Positions 37,766 to 39,043 of a stretch of DNA of 39,043 nt are shown here, in pieces. The stretch comes from Desulfobulbaceae bacterium (GTDB lineage: Bacteria; Desulfobacterota; Desulfobulbia; Desulfobulbales; Desulfobulbaceae). The stretch spans positions 1-39,043 of the forward strand of contig JAMJFO010000031.1 in NCBI GenBank assembly GCA_023544645.1, in the 5' to 3' direction. Position 1 is the first letter of the stretch, and each line of letters opens with the position of its first letter. The notes under the pieces are model-generated. The model saw only the letters and a program-made list of their open reading frames with translations, searched no databases and was not told the origin of the DNA. The translations under genes and the position numbers were made by a program.

Positions 37766-38991
37766 ATGCAGAGTCCTGAAGGCGACATCACCCTCCTTGT
37801 TTTGATGACCGGTGTCATCCTGGTTTCCACGGCACTGATAAAACTTGTTTTCGAACGTCTTACAATACCGCCGGTAGTCGGCTTCATTCTTTTTGGTCTT
37901 TCTCTCAACCTTATCAACACCCGCATCAGCTTTCTCGGCCCGGGTGCCGGTGAAACGCTCCGGTATCTCTCCGGAATCGGCATCATCTGCCTGTTGTTCC
38001 GGGCCGGACTGGAATGCGATCTCCATGGGCTGATTAATCAGCTGCGTCGGGCTACTGTTATCTGGATGGCCAATATGGTTGTCAGCGGTCTAACCGGATA
38101 CGCAGCAACCAGGTATCTTCTGGGCTACGCTCTTGTTCCCAGTCTGATCGTAGCCGTGGCCATGACCGCGACCAGTGTCGGCATCTCGTTGGCAGTCTGG
38201 CAGCAGCAAAAAGTCACTGATTCTGACAATGGGCGATTGTTGCTTGATATTGCCGAGCTCGATGACATATCGGCCGTTATTCTCATGGCCATGCTTTTTA
38301 CCCTTATCCCTCTTCTGATGAATGATCAGACGGATCAGCTATGGGTGGCTCTGTCCGGGACAGGCCTGGTTTTCGCGGTCAAGCTGTCGGGATTTGTCGC
38401 CTTGTGTTGTTTTTCGCCACCTTGGCAGAGCATCCCATTGTCAATTTTTTCCGCAAGTTCGACCCGCCACCCCTGCCGATGCTGACGGTAGTTGGCATTG
38501 GTTTCATTATAGCTGCCATTGCCGGTATACTCGGTTTTTCCGTGGCCATCGGCGCTTTTTTTGCCGGATTGGTATTCAGCCGCGACCAAAAAGCTGTAAA
38601 AATGGAGGCTTCATTTATTCCTCTGTATGAATTTTTTACCCCCTTTTTTTTCATCACCATAGGGCTTGATATAGAGATCACTTCTCTGGACAGGTCATTT
38701 CCCCTGGCATTCGTTCTTCTGGCTGCTGCAGTTATCGGAAAGATGCTTGCGATTGGGATACCACTATGGATATTAAAGGATCTGCCGACCGCGTTGCTTG
38801 TGGGCGCCAGTATGGTGCCGCGGGCGGAAATTGCCATGGTTGTCATGCAGAAAGGGGATCAATCCGGCAAGGACGTGCTGCCTCCGGAACTTTTCAGCGG
38901 CATGGCGCTGGTCAGTATCGCGACCTGTGCTTTTGCTCCGTTGTCCGTGCGTTTCATGCTCCTGCGATGGCCGCAGAAAAAGATTAAATAG
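37766..38991 (+). pseudogene. CPA2 cation:proton antiporter membrane domain, split by a one-base frameshift
   Basis: The first frame gives helices 1-7 or so of a KefB/NapA-like antiporter (RLTIPPVVGFILFGL, LLFRAGLE, VAMTATSVGISLA, DIAELDDISAVILM). The second frame, one base back, continues LFFATLAEHPIVNFF, GFSVAIGAFFAGLVFSR and PFFFITIGLDIEI to a stop at 38991. Adding one T to the five-T run at 38410-38414 restores an intact protein of about 408 residues with 12-13 membrane helices. There is no RCK/TrkA-N regulatory domain. It would exchange Na+ or K+ for H+. It forms a two-gene unit with the CysRS-like gene 13 bases upstream. Confidence 0.85.
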
Positions 38992-39043
38992 TGTCCATCC
39001 AGAAACGAGGATTTTTGTTCGAGGTCAAGGCATACGAAAAAAA

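Overview
The window looks like chromosomal DNA of an anaerobic, respiring Desulfobacterota-type bacterium, a relative of the sulfur- and sulfate-metabolising Deltaproteobacteria. I infer this from the gene mix: superoxide reductase, rubrerythrin-like and EncFtn-type ferritins, an exported pentaheme cytochrome c, rhodanese plus YeeE/YedE sulfur transport, several sigma-54-type promoters and an N-type ATPase. No rRNA or marker gene is present, so the genus is open. No tRNA, rRNA, CRISPR array, transposase or phage gene was seen.

Layout. Positions 1-2 kb hold small unknown proteins and a rubrerythrin-like protein, one gene behind a well-formed sigma-54 promoter. A complete glutamate synthase large subunit (gltB) without gltD lies at 1.9-6.5 kb on the minus strand. 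Positions 7-12 kb carry small stress-type proteins, a universal stress protein (USP) overlapping a pentaheme cytochrome gene, an orphan EncFtn-type ferritin and a small membrane protein. Positions 12-17 kb hold a response regulator with an extra four-cysteine domain, a five-PAS/GAF histidine kinase, and a second USP with its own sigma-54 promoter. Positions 18.2-23.6 kb are a plus-strand run: superoxide reductase, two-domain exported rhodanese, two half-size YeeE/YedE transporters, a lipoprotein and a CopB-type (CPH) P-type ATPase. A 160-bp palindromic MITE-like element follows, then a frameshifted triple-BON protein.

Positions 25.1-33 kb form one long operon: GAPDH directly followed by atpD-C-Q-R-B-E-F-A-G, the diagnostic order of the N-type (laterally transferred, delta-less) F-ATPase. 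ftsH follows, and pfkB (Pfk-2) faces it from the other strand. The right end carries a two-gene unit: a shortened cysteinyl-tRNA-synthetase-like enzyme that has lost two of the four canonical zinc ligands, and a CPA2 cation:proton antiporter membrane domain split by a one-base frameshift.

Together the genes read as an accessory stress and bioenergetics island: a second rotary ATPase, two glycolytic enzymes, oxygen and iron defence, copper export, membrane proteolysis, USPs and cation/proton exchange. The least explained element is the CysRS-like/antiporter pair. Both frameshifts fall in five-base homopolymers, so sequencing error must be excluded before calling them pseudogenes.
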